Assembly (NCBI GenBank): GCA_023426505.1 | Contig: JAFAAP010000233.1 | Coordinates: forward strand, 1 to 7,667 | Direction: 5' to 3' | Length of the DNA stretch: 7,667 nucleotides | Origin: Pseudomonadota bacterium | GTDB taxonomy: Bacteria; Pseudomonadota; Alphaproteobacteria; Rhizobiales; Beijerinckiaceae | Shown: in pieces, positions 1 to 6,408 of the stretch | How positions within the stretch are numbered: position 1 is the stretch's first letter | Layout: the number at the start of each line of letters is the position of its first letter | Notes under the pieces: model-generated | What the model was told of the DNA's origin: nothing | Seen by the model: the letters and a program-made list of their open reading frames with translations, nothing else | Databases searched by the model: none | Position numbers and translations under genes: made by a program

Positions 1-712
1 TCTCGCCGGAGGCCTCGCCCGTGCCCATCATGGCCTTGCCCATGCCGCGCATGACGGAGCGCACGTCGGCGAAGTCGAGGTTGATGAGGCCTTCCTTCAC
101 CATCAGGTCGGTGATGCAGGCGACGCCCGAGTAGAGCACCTGGTCGGCCATCGCGAAGGCGTCCGCGAAGGTGGTCTTCTCGGTGGCGACGCGGAAGAGG
201 TTCTGGTTCGGGATGACGATGAGCGTATCGACCGACTGCTGCAGCTCGGTGATGCCGGCCTCCGCGAGGCGCATGCGCCGGATGCCCTCGAACTGGAACG
301 GCTTGGTGACCACGCCGACCGTCAGGATGCCGAGTTCGCGGGCCGCGCGGGCCACGACCGGAGCCGCGCCCGTGCCCGTGCCGCCGCCCATGCCGGCGGT
401 GATGAAGCACATGTGGGAGCCTGCGAGCTGATCGCGGATTTCGTCGATCACCTCCTCGGCCGCCGCACGGCCCACTTCAGGCTGGGAACCGGCGCCGAGG
501 CCCTCGGTCACCTGCACGCCCATCTGGATCACCCGCTGGGCGCGGGACGAGGCCAGGGCCTGCGCGTCGGTGTTCGACACCACGAACTCGACGCCCTCCA
601 GTCCGGACTCGATCATGTTGTTCACAGCGTTGCCGCCAGCGCCGCCCACGCCGAAGACGGTGATGTGCGGCTTGAGTTCCCGGATGTCCGGAGCATGCAG
701 ATTGATTGCCAT
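1..712 (-). CDS. ftsZ: Cell division protein FtsZ, N-terminal 237 residues (3' end beyond window)
   Basis: FtsZ is the tubulin-like GTPase that polymerises into the cytoplasmic Z ring and recruits the divisome. Translating the minus strand from the ATG at 712-710 gives MAINLHAPDIRELKPHITVF and then the nucleotide-binding GVGGAGGNAVNNM (residues 21-33), NTDAQAL (47-53), the tubulin signature GGGTGTG (109-115) and the T7 synergy loop NLDFADV (211-217), whose D213 and D216 match the aspartates that trigger GTP hydrolysis. The frame is open to position 1, so the rest of the C-terminal domain, the variable linker and the FtsA-binding tail lie outside. The start is supported by an AGAGG ribosome binding site nine bases upstream and by the family-typical N-terminus. 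It is the last gene of the cluster seen here and is separated from ftsA by 107 bases. No key residue is missing in the visible part. Identification is near certain. Confidence 0.98.
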   Translation of the reverse strand, partial: MAINLHAPDIRELKPHITVFGVGGAGGNAVNNMIESGLEGVEFVVSNTDAQALASSRAQRVIQMGVQVTEGLGAGSQPEVGRAAAEEVIDEIRDQLAGSHMCFITAGMGGGTGTGAAPVVARAARELGILTVGVVTKPFQFEGIRRMRLAEAGITELQQSVDTLIVIPNQNLFRVATEKTTFADAFAMADQVLYSGVACITDLMVKEGLINLDFADVRSVMRGMGKAMMGTGEASGE

Positions 713-819
713 GACCTGTTGCCTCTTTGGCCTTGTTTCGAGAGCGCTTGGCGGACGCTTACACTTGGTTGAACTTCGGTACTCTGAAGCGATGACCGCC
801 GCGCCACCGCCTTACGCAA
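713..819 (-). promoter_or_regulatory. ftsA-ftsZ intergenic region, candidate ftsZ control region
   Basis: This is the longest non-coding stretch in the window (107 bases). It holds the ftsZ ribosome binding site. Read in the direction of transcription it also shows a weak hairpin just after the ftsA stop (arms 810-805 and 794-789, one G-U pair, ten-base loop) without a following T run. Further on there is a direct repeat of AAGCG at 760-756 and 749-745, eleven bases apart, and a short CTTC/GAAG inverted repeat (774-777, 786-789). GANTC motifs, the methylation site of CcrM in alphaproteobacteria, occur just outside the gap at 834-838 and 606-610. I see no convincing -35/-10 pair. In other alphaproteobacteria ftsZ has promoters in this position, so a regulatory role is inferred rather than shown. 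Confidence 0.4.
722..726 (-). promoter_or_regulatory. Ribosome binding site of ftsZ
   Basis: On the minus strand AGAGG lies nine bases before the ftsZ ATG (712-710). It supports that start and gives ftsZ its own ribosome entry site. This matters because ftsA stops about 100 bases earlier, so translational coupling is unlikely. Confidence 0.7.
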
Positions 820-2142
820 TTAGAAACTCTCGCGAATCCAACGGCCCACACGGGAGATGTAGCCGTCGGTCCCCGTACTCTGGAACATGCCGCTCGAACG
901 CGGCTCGAAGTACTCGATATGCGCCACCTGCGGGTAGACCAGCAGGCCGACCACAGCGGAGAAAGCCGGGCCCTTCGCGGCTTCGGGAAGACCCTTGATG
1001 CCGAGCGGACGCCCGACCCGGACCTGTCCCTGCAGGATGCGCCGCGCCGTTTCCGGCAGGCCGACGAGCTGGCTCGCGCCGCCCGTCAGCACCACGCGCC
1101 GCCCGGCCTGGGCCGCGAAGCCCGCGCCTTTCAGTCGGTCGCGCACGAGTTCGAGAACCTCCTCGACGCGCGGCTTGATGATGCGCACGAGGTGGGATTT
1201 CGGGAGGTGGTTGGGGACGTCACGCTCGTCCTCGTCCACCTGCGGCACCGCGATCATGTCGCGGTCGTCCGCGCTCGACGCGATCGCCGAGCCGTAAAGG
1301 GTCTTGAGCCGCTCCGCCGCGGACACCCGCGTGGTGAGGCCGCGGGCGATGTCCATGGTGACGTGATGGCCGCCAACGGCGATCGCATCGGAATGCACCA
1401 GATGCCCGTTCGAGAAGATGCCGACGCTCGTCGTGCCGCCGCCCATATCGACCACCGCGCAGCCCATCTCCGCCTCGTCGTCGACGAGAGCCGACAGGCC
1501 GGCCGCATAGGGAGTGGCGATGACCGCCTCGACGCCGAGGTGGCAGCGCTCGACCGCCAGCATCAGGTTGCGCGCGGCGGCCGCCTCCGACGTGACCACG
1601 TGGAGATCGACGCCCAGACGCTCGCCGATCATGCCGGTCGGGTCGACGATGTGATTCTGCGCATCGAGCGAGTAGCCGGTCGGCAGCGCGTGGAGAACGG
1701 TGCGGCCGCGGCGCATGTCGTAGTTGCTCGCGATGTCGAGCACCCGGTGGACATCGCCCTGCCCGACCGCGCCGCGCACCGGCACATGCGCCTCGAAATG
1801 CTCGGAGCTGAGGCGCCCGCCGGTGAGGTTCACGATCACCGACTGGATCTCGACCTTCGCCATCCGCTCGGCCGCGTGAACCGCCTGGCGGATCGCCGAT
1901 TCGGCGGCTTCCAGATCGACGATCACGCCGCCCTTGAGGCCGACGGAGCGCTGATGGCCGATGCCGAGAATGCGCGCGAGATGCGTGCGCCCCCGCAGCG
2001 ACTCGATCTCGTCGACCGGCTTCAGCTCCGCAACGATGCAGACCACCTTGCTGGTGCCGATGTCGAGAACCGACAGGATGGCGCCCTTGCGCGCGGACAG
2101 CGGCTTCAGGCGTGGCGTCAAACCATGACCTGAGACACTCAT
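820..2142 (-). CDS. ftsA: Cell division protein FtsA
   Basis: FtsA is the actin-like ATPase that tethers FtsZ filaments to the inner membrane and helps activate septal synthesis. The 440-residue product shows the actin-fold signatures in order: phosphate-1 LDIGTSK (26-32), the FtsA-specific 1C region (roughly 95-175), phosphate-2 VVDMGGGTT (230-238) and the adenosine motif VLTGGASQL (351-359). It ends in GYISRVGRWIRESF (427-440), the amphipathic helix that binds the membrane. A roughly 20-residue basic extension precedes the actin core. The ATG overlaps the ftsQ stop as ATGA, and AGGGGG lies about seven bases upstream, so start and coupling agree. Length is close to that of other alphaproteobacterial FtsA proteins. 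No frameshift or missing motif is seen. The TAA stop is at 822-820, ahead of the gap before ftsZ. Confidence 0.98.
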   Translation of the reverse strand: MSVSGHGLTPRLKPLSARKGAILSVLDIGTSKVVCIVAELKPVDEIESLRGRTHLARILGIGHQRSVGLKGGVIVDLEAAESAIRQAVHAAERMAKVEIQSVIVNLTGGRLSSEHFEAHVPVRGAVGQGDVHRVLDIASNYDMRRGRTVLHALPTGYSLDAQNHIVDPTGMIGERLGVDLHVVTSEAAAARNLMLAVERCHLGVEAVIATPYAAGLSALVDDEAEMGCAVVDMGGGTTSVGIFSNGHLVHSDAIAVGGHHVTMDIARGLTTRVSAAERLKTLYGSAIASSADDRDMIAVPQVDEDERDVPNHLPKSHLVRIIKPRVEEVLELVRDRLKGAGFAAQAGRRVVLTGGASQLVGLPETARRILQGQVRVGRPLGIKGLPEAAKGPAFSAVVGLLVYPQVAHIEYFEPRSSGMFQSTGTDGYISRVGRWIRESF

Positions 2143-3119
2143 GTATCAACCCCCTTGCCGCGCATTGGCTTCTTCTTGAGCGATTCGGCCCTCGCCGACG
2201 CCGCTTCTTCCGTGAGACGAACGACGATCCGGTCGGGCATGCGCAGGTCGATCGCCAGCACATCCTTCTCCAGGATCTTCTGTTCCCGTTCGAGCTTGAC
2301 GAGCCGGGCCACCGCGTCGGCGGCCCCGAGCTCCGGCAGGCGCACGTCCATGCCGTTGTCCATCTTGAGATTCCAGCGCCGCCCGGAGACGAGCATCCCG
2401 GCGCGGATCCGGTCCTTCAGGGGACCGGCGGCCTGCAGCAGCGCCATGTAGTCCTTGTTGCGCAGGTTCGCGCCCTCGCCCACCACGAGCGGGAGATTCA
2501 CGAGGCCCTCGTCCTGCATCAGGTCGATCACCGTGCCGTCGGAGGCGACCACGAAGAGCTCGCCCTTGTTCTGCCAGATCGCATGCGGCTCACGCTCGGT
2601 GAGCGTGATCACGAGCTCGTTCGGGTAGAGCTTGCGCACGGCCGCCGTCTTGATCATCGGCACGCGCTCGAGGCGCTCACGCACCTCGTTCACGTCGATA
2701 AAGGCGAGCGAAAGCTTGTCGTGAAGGCCGCCGGCCGCCAGCACCTCGTTCTCGCGGACCTGCGTGATGCCGGAGATCGTCACCTGGTCCAGCCCGAGGC
2801 CCACCGCCCGCGCGAGGGCGTGATGGGGCTCGCCGTAGGTGCCGACGAAATCGTCGAGGTGCCCACCCTGGAGGAGACCGGTGAAGATCACCGTGCCGAA
2901 GAACCCGAGGGCGAGGCCCGTTCCGAGAAACCGCGGCAGGCGACGCTCCAGCGGAACGCCCGCGGAGCGGCGGCGCACGCCGCGCGAAGAACGGAAGGGT
3001 TTGAGAAAGGTGAAACGGGAAGAGCTGGACCTCCGGGGCTCGAAGGCAGCAGCACGCGCAACCGCAGCGTCGGCCCGGTAGGCCGTCATCGGTTGCAGGT
3101 AGCGTCCTCCACCATCCAT
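2139..3119 (-). CDS. ftsQ: Cell division protein FtsQ
   Basis: FtsQ is a bitopic inner-membrane protein that joins the early cytoplasmic divisome to the late periplasmic one, normally with FtsB and FtsL. The 326-residue product has an Arg/Ser-rich cytoplasmic N-terminus (1-63), one transmembrane segment (about 64-83, FLGTGLALGFFGTVIF) and a POTRA domain (about 111-180, containing DQVTISGITQVRENEVL and the LYPNELVITLTEREPHA stretch). A beta domain runs to about 300, followed by a Lys/Arg-rich tail. The assigned ATG overlaps the 3' end of ddl by 34 bases; I chose it because MDGGGR resembles FtsQ starts I recall from Hyphomicrobiales. A second in-frame ATG at 3089-3087 (residue 11) overlaps the ddl TGA exactly as ATGA and is a real alternative. 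The stop overlaps the ftsA start as ATGA. Function is certain at family level; only the start is open. Confidence 0.95.
   Translation of the reverse strand: MDGGGRYLQPMTAYRADAAVARAAAFEPRRSSSSRFTFLKPFRSSRGVRRRSAGVPLERRLPRFLGTGLALGFFGTVIFTGLLQGGHLDDFVGTYGEPHHALARAVGLGLDQVTISGITQVRENEVLAAGGLHDKLSLAFIDVNEVRERLERVPMIKTAAVRKLYPNELVITLTEREPHAIWQNKGELFVVASDGTVIDLMQDEGLVNLPLVVGEGANLRNKDYMALLQAAGPLKDRIRAGMLVSGRRWNLKMDNGMDVRLPELGAADAVARLVKLEREQKILEKDVLAIDLRMPDRIVVRLTEEAASARAESLKKKPMRGKGVDT
2150..2156 (-). promoter_or_regulatory. Ribosome binding site of ftsA inside ftsQ
   Basis: The minus strand reads AAGGGGG, seven bases before the ftsA ATG (2142-2140). It lies within the last codons of ftsQ. It supports the ATGA-overlapping start over alternatives further upstream and allows reinitiation after ftsQ. 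Confidence 0.6.
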
Positions 3120-4012
3120 TGCACAAGCTCGCCAAACGTATAGCCCGCGTGGGCTGCCAGTTCTGGCACCAAGCTTGTCTCGGTCATGCCGGGTTGCGTG
3201 TTGACCTCGAGAACGACGAGCTCCCCGGTTCCTCCGGGCGTGTCGTCGTACCTTAAGTCGGCGCGGCTGATTCCCCGACAGCCGAGCGCTTGATGCGCCG
3301 TTAACGCCAACTCTTGGACCTTTTGGTAAATATTCGGTTTAATTTCTGCCGGCAGGACGTGAATGGACCCGCCCTTGGCGTACTTTGCGTCGTAATCGTA
3401 GAAGACCCCCGTGGCGGGGCGGATGTCGATGACGCCGAGCGCCCGGTCGCCCATGACCGCGCAGGTGAGCTCACGGCCCGCAACGTATGATTCGACAAGG
3501 ACTTTTTCGCCGAAGGCCCAGTCGTCCCGAAGCAGCTCCTGGGGCGGATGGGACCGGTCCTCGCGCACGATGATGACGCCCACCGAGGAGCCCTCGTTGA
3601 CGGGCTTGATGACGTAGGGAGCCGGCAGGACGTGGCTCCGGGCCGCGTCCGAACGGTTAACGACGACGCCCTTCGGCACCGGCACGCCGGCCGCCGCCAT
3701 GACGACCTTCGCCTTGTCCTTCTGCATGGCGAGCGCGGAGGCCAGCACGCCCGAATGGGTGTAGGGGATCCTCAGGATCTCCAGGAGACCCTGGATGGTC
3801 CCGTCCTCGCCCACGCGCCCGTGGAGGGCGTTGAACACCACGTCCGGGTTCACGGCCTGGAGCACGGTGGCGATGTCCGGCTGCACGTCGATGGGAGTGA
3901 CCTTGTAGCCCTGCTCTTCCAGGGCCTTGCAGCAGGCTTTGCCGGAGGCCAGACTCACCTCGCGCTCCGCGGACCAGCCGCCCAAAAGGATGGCAACGTG
4001 CTTGGCGGCCAT
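3086..4012 (-). CDS. ddl: D-alanine--D-alanine ligase (Ddl, DdlB type)
   Basis: Ddl joins two D-alanines with ATP in the cytoplasm, giving the dipeptide that MurF adds to the peptidoglycan precursor. The 308-residue product shows GGWSAEREVS (11-20, first catalytic Glu E16), HGRVGEDGTIQG (64-75), the ATP-grasp motif KPVNEGSSVG (136-145, with the loop serines), ESYVAGRE (174-181), DYDAKY (206-211, the Lys-Tyr pair) and LEVNTQPGMTETSLVP (268-283, metal-binding Glu/Asn and the C-terminal signature). The frame opens five codons earlier at a TTG, but the ATG at 4012-4010 is preferred: GAGGGAG lies six bases before it and MAAKHVAILLGG fits the family. Codon use is odd in the downstream half: two TTA leucine codons and many CAA, GAA, ATT and AAA codons, unlike the neighbours. 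Length and motifs are complete, so the enzyme should be active. It follows murB after a 60-base gap and runs into ftsQ. Confidence 0.97.
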   Translation of the reverse strand: MAAKHVAILLGGWSAEREVSLASGKACCKALEEQGYKVTPIDVQPDIATVLQAVNPDVVFNALHGRVGEDGTIQGLLEILRIPYTHSGVLASALAMQKDKAKVVMAAAGVPVPKGVVVNRSDAARSHVLPAPYVIKPVNEGSSVGVIIVREDRSHPPQELLRDDWAFGEKVLVESYVAGRELTCAVMGDRALGVIDIRPATGVFYDYDAKYAKGGSIHVLPAEIKPNIYQKVQELALTAHQALGCRGISRADLRYDDTPGGTGELVVLEVNTQPGMTETSLVPELAAHAGYTFGELVQWMVEDATCNR

Positions 4013-4072
4013 GATGTACTCCCTCAACGCCCCGCCGGCCGGGCCGGACCGGGGTCGGACATGTGATTCGGG
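4013..4072 (-). promoter_or_regulatory. murB-ddl spacer with a GC-rich hairpin
   Basis: This 60-base gap interrupts a run of otherwise overlapping genes. It holds the ddl ribosome binding site and an imperfect inverted repeat at 4030-4054: outer arms CCCCG/CGGGG, inner arms CCGG/CCGG, a two-base bulge and a five-base loop. No T run follows, so it is not a standard intrinsic terminator. At the murB stop there is a GATTC (4065-4069) and the palindrome GGTTAACC (4071-4078, partly inside the murB stop), which contains the TTAACC core seen in CtrA half-sites of alphaproteobacteria. Regulation is inferred only. Confidence 0.3.
4019..4025 (-). promoter_or_regulatory. Ribosome binding site of ddl (decides its start)
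   Basis: The minus strand carries GAGGGAG six bases before the ATG at 4012-4010. The alternative TTG at 4027-4025 overlaps this element and has no comparable site before it, so the ATG is the likely start. Confidence 0.75.
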
Positions 4073-4993
4073 TTAACCTAGAGACAGGCCGACGCGCTTG
4101 ATCTCCCATTCGAGCTCGACGCCCGAATTCTCCCGCACCCGGCGGCGAACCTCTTCGCCTAAGCCCTCGATGTCGGCCGCGGAGGCCGAGCCGTGGTTGA
4201 TCAGGAAGTTGCAGTGCATCTCCGACACCTGGGCGTCGCCGACCCGCAAGCCCCGGCAGCCCGCCGCATCCACCAGCTCCCAGGCCTTGCTGCCCGGCGG
4301 GTTCTTGAAGGTGGAGCCGCCCGTGCGGGTGTTGACCGGCTGGGTCGAGGAGCGCGCCTCCGTGATGGTGTTCATCTCGGCCAGGATCTCATCCGGGTTG
4401 CCGGGCCGCCCCTCGAACAGGGCCTGGGTGAAGATCACGTCTTCGGGCACGCCCGCATGACGGTAGGTGAAGCCCATCTGGGCGTTCGTGTAGGCGACCT
4501 TCTCGCCCGTGCGGGTGACGCCCCGCGCCTCCACGAGCACGTCCTTGGTCTCGCCCCCGTAGGCGCCGCCGTTCATGCGCAGCGCGCCCCCGATGGTGCC
4601 GGGAATGCCGCGCAGGAACGAGAGGCCGGCGATCCCCGCCTCCGCGGCGGTGCGGGCCACCTTCACGTCGGCGGCGCCGGCGCCGGCCCGGATCCGGTTG
4701 CCCGGCTCGACCGCGATGTCGGTGAAGCCCTTGGCGAGGCGAATCACCACGCCCTGAAAGCCGCCGTCGCGCACGAGGAGGTTGGAGCCGAGCCCGACCA
4801 CGAGGACCGGGATGCTTCGGTCGAGGCGCGCCAGAAAGTAGGCGAGATCGTCCTCGTCGGCGGGGGTGAACAGCACCTGCGCCGGCCCTCCGGTGCGGAA
4901 CCAGGACAGGGGGGCCATCGGGGCATTGGCGTCGAGCCTGCCCCGCAGCTCGGGCATCCGCGCCTTCAGGTCGGCGGTGAGATCGGCGAACAT
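4073..4993 (-). CDS. murB: UDP-N-acetylenolpyruvoylglucosamine reductase (MurB, type II)
   Basis: MurB is the cytoplasmic FAD enzyme that uses NADPH to reduce UDP-GlcNAc-enolpyruvate to UDP-MurNAc, the second committed step of precursor synthesis. The 306-residue product shows the FAD-binding GLGSNLLVRDGG (67-78) and GIPGTIGGALRMNGGAYG (129-146), Arg178 in TYRHAG, the catalytic serine in GSTFKNPPG (S227), HCNFLINHG (260-268) and a C-terminal ELEWEIKRVG holding the expected catalytic glutamate. The short length fits the type II class, which lacks the extra loop of the E. coli type. The ATG at 4993-4991 overlaps the murC stop as TGATG, with GAAGG about nine bases upstream. The same frame stays open far upstream inside murC, but that part has no MurB similarity. 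Complete and apparently functional. Confidence 0.97.
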   Translation of the reverse strand: MFADLTADLKARMPELRGRLDANAPMAPLSWFRTGGPAQVLFTPADEDDLAYFLARLDRSIPVLVVGLGSNLLVRDGGFQGVVIRLAKGFTDIAVEPGNRIRAGAGAADVKVARTAAEAGIAGLSFLRGIPGTIGGALRMNGGAYGGETKDVLVEARGVTRTGEKVAYTNAQMGFTYRHAGVPEDVIFTQALFEGRPGNPDEILAEMNTITEARSSTQPVNTRTGGSTFKNPPGSKAWELVDAAGCRGLRVGDAQVSEMHCNFLINHGSASAADIEGLGEEVRRRVRENSGVELEWEIKRVGLSLG

Positions 4994-6408
4994 CACGCCG
5001 CCTTCTCGCCGAGGGCCTCGAGCTCGCCCGGCAGCGCGTAGGCCCACTGGGTGATGTTGCCGGCGCCCAAGCAGATCACGTAGTCGCCCGGCCTCGCGAT
5101 GCCCTTGATCAGCCCTGCCAGATCCTCGGACTTCTCCAGCGCCATCGCGTTGCGGTGGCCGCGGGCCTTGAGGCCCGACACGAGGCTGTCGCGGTCCGCG
5201 CCTTCGATCGGCTGCTCGCCCGCCGCGTAGACAGGGGCGACGATGACCGCATCCGCGTCGTTGAAGCAGGTGCAGAACTGGTCGAACAGGGACGACAGGC
5301 GGCTGTAGCGGTGCGGCTGCACCACGGCGATGACTTGGCCCTCGGTGGATGCGCGGGCTGCTTTGAGCACCGCCGCGATCTCGATGGGATGGTGGCCGTA
5401 ATCGTCGAACACCGTGACGCCGTTCCACTCGCCAGTGCGGGTGAAGCGGCGCTTCACGCCGCCGAAGCCGCTGAGCGCCTTGCGGATCGCGTCCGGCGAG
5501 ACGCCGAGCTCGTGGGCGACCGCGATGGCCGCGGTGGCGTTGAGGGCGTTGTGCGCGCCCGGCATCGGCAGGACGAGGTCCTCCAGCTCCAGCCGGAAGC
5601 CGGGACGACGGTCGCGGATCATGACGCGGAACTTGGTCTGCCCGCCGCGCGGATCGACATCCATGATGCGCACGTCCGCCTGCGGGTTCTCGCCGTAGGT
5701 GATGATGCGCCGGTCCTCGATGCGGCCGACGAGGTCCTGCACGGTCGGATGGTCGATGCACATCACCGCGAAGCCGTAGAACGGAATCGAGTTGATGAAG
5801 GAATGGAACGCGTCCTTGATAGCGTCGTAGGTGCCGAAATGGTCGAGGTGCTCGGCGTCGATGTTGGTGACGATCGCGACGTCCGCCGGGAGCTTCAGGA
5901 AGGTGCCGTCGGACTCGTCCGCCTCCACCACCATCCACTGGCCGTCGCCCATGCGGGCATTGGTGCCGTAGGCGTTGATGATGCCGCCGTTGATGACCGT
6001 CGGGTCGAGCCCGCCCGCATCGAGGAGCGTCGCCACCAGCGACGTGGTGGTGGTCTTGCCGTGGGTGCCGGCGACCGCCACGCAGGACTTGAACCGCATC
6101 AGCTCCGCCAGCATTTCGGCGCGGCGCACGACCGGCAGGCGCTTCTCGCGCGCGGTCGTCAGCTCAGGGTTGTCGCGCTTGATGGCGGTGGAGACCACCA
6201 CGATCTCGGCGCCCTCCACGTTCTCGGCCCTGTGGCCGATGAAGGTCTTGATGCCCTTCTCGTTGAGGCGCCTGACGTTGTAGTTGTCGGCCGCATCGGA
6301 GCCCTGCACCGTATAGCCGAGGTTGTGCATGACCTCGGCGATGCCCGACATGCCGATGCCGCCGATTCCGATGAAGTGAATGGGACCAAGCTTCGGCGGG
6401 AGTTTCAT
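4993..6408 (-). CDS. murC: UDP-N-acetylmuramate--L-alanine ligase (MurC)
   Basis: MurC is the ATP-dependent cytoplasmic ligase that adds L-alanine to UDP-MurNAc, starting the stem peptide. The 471-residue product has the N-terminal UDP-binding Rossmann motif FIGIGGIGMSGIAEVM (12-27), then the Mur ligase ATP loop AGTHGKTTTT (113-122), EADESDGTF (162-170, magnesium and catalytic Glu region), NIDAEHLDHFGTY (182-194), HNALNATAA (286-294), DDYGHHP (335-341) and QPHRYSR (364-370), which set MurC apart from MurD, MurE and MurF. It ends with GAGNITQWAYALPGEL (448-463). Domain order and length are typical. The ATG overlaps the murG stop as ATGA. The ribosome binding site before it is weak, so coupling to murG translation is plausible. 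The stop overlaps murB. Confidence 0.98.
   Translation of the reverse strand: MKLPPKLGPIHFIGIGGIGMSGIAEVMHNLGYTVQGSDAADNYNVRRLNEKGIKTFIGHRAENVEGAEIVVVSTAIKRDNPELTTAREKRLPVVRRAEMLAELMRFKSCVAVAGTHGKTTTTSLVATLLDAGGLDPTVINGGIINAYGTNARMGDGQWMVVEADESDGTFLKLPADVAIVTNIDAEHLDHFGTYDAIKDAFHSFINSIPFYGFAVMCIDHPTVQDLVGRIEDRRIITYGENPQADVRIMDVDPRGGQTKFRVMIRDRRPGFRLELEDLVLPMPGAHNALNATAAIAVAHELGVSPDAIRKALSGFGGVKRRFTRTGEWNGVTVFDDYGHHPIEIAAVLKAARASTEGQVIAVVQPHRYSRLSSLFDQFCTCFNDADAVIVAPVYAAGEQPIEGADRDSLVSGLKARGHRNAMALEKSEDLAGLIKGIARPGDYVICLGAGNITQWAYALPGELEALGEKAA

Noticed and set aside
622..819. A 65-codon minus-strand frame spanning the ftsA-ftsZ gap
   Set aside because: Starts with TTG, has no recognisable domain, and its second half overlaps ftsZ in another frame. 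No good ribosome binding site is seen.
4030..4054. Intrinsic terminator between murB and ddl
   Set aside because: The stem is imperfect, has no T run after it, and ends right before the ddl ribosome binding site. Read-through into ddl is expected.
919..4066. Long plus-strand open frames opposite ftsA (919-2133), ftsQ (2112-3143) and ddl (3548-4066)
   Set aside because: Low-complexity Arg/His/Asp-rich translations without motifs; shadows of the minus-strand genes.
4073..5938. A 621-codon minus-strand frame that could be read as a MurB with a 315-residue N-terminal extension
   Set aside because: The extra part is out-of-frame murC sequence rich in Arg and Pro. MurB proper begins at 4993, at the TGATG overlap.
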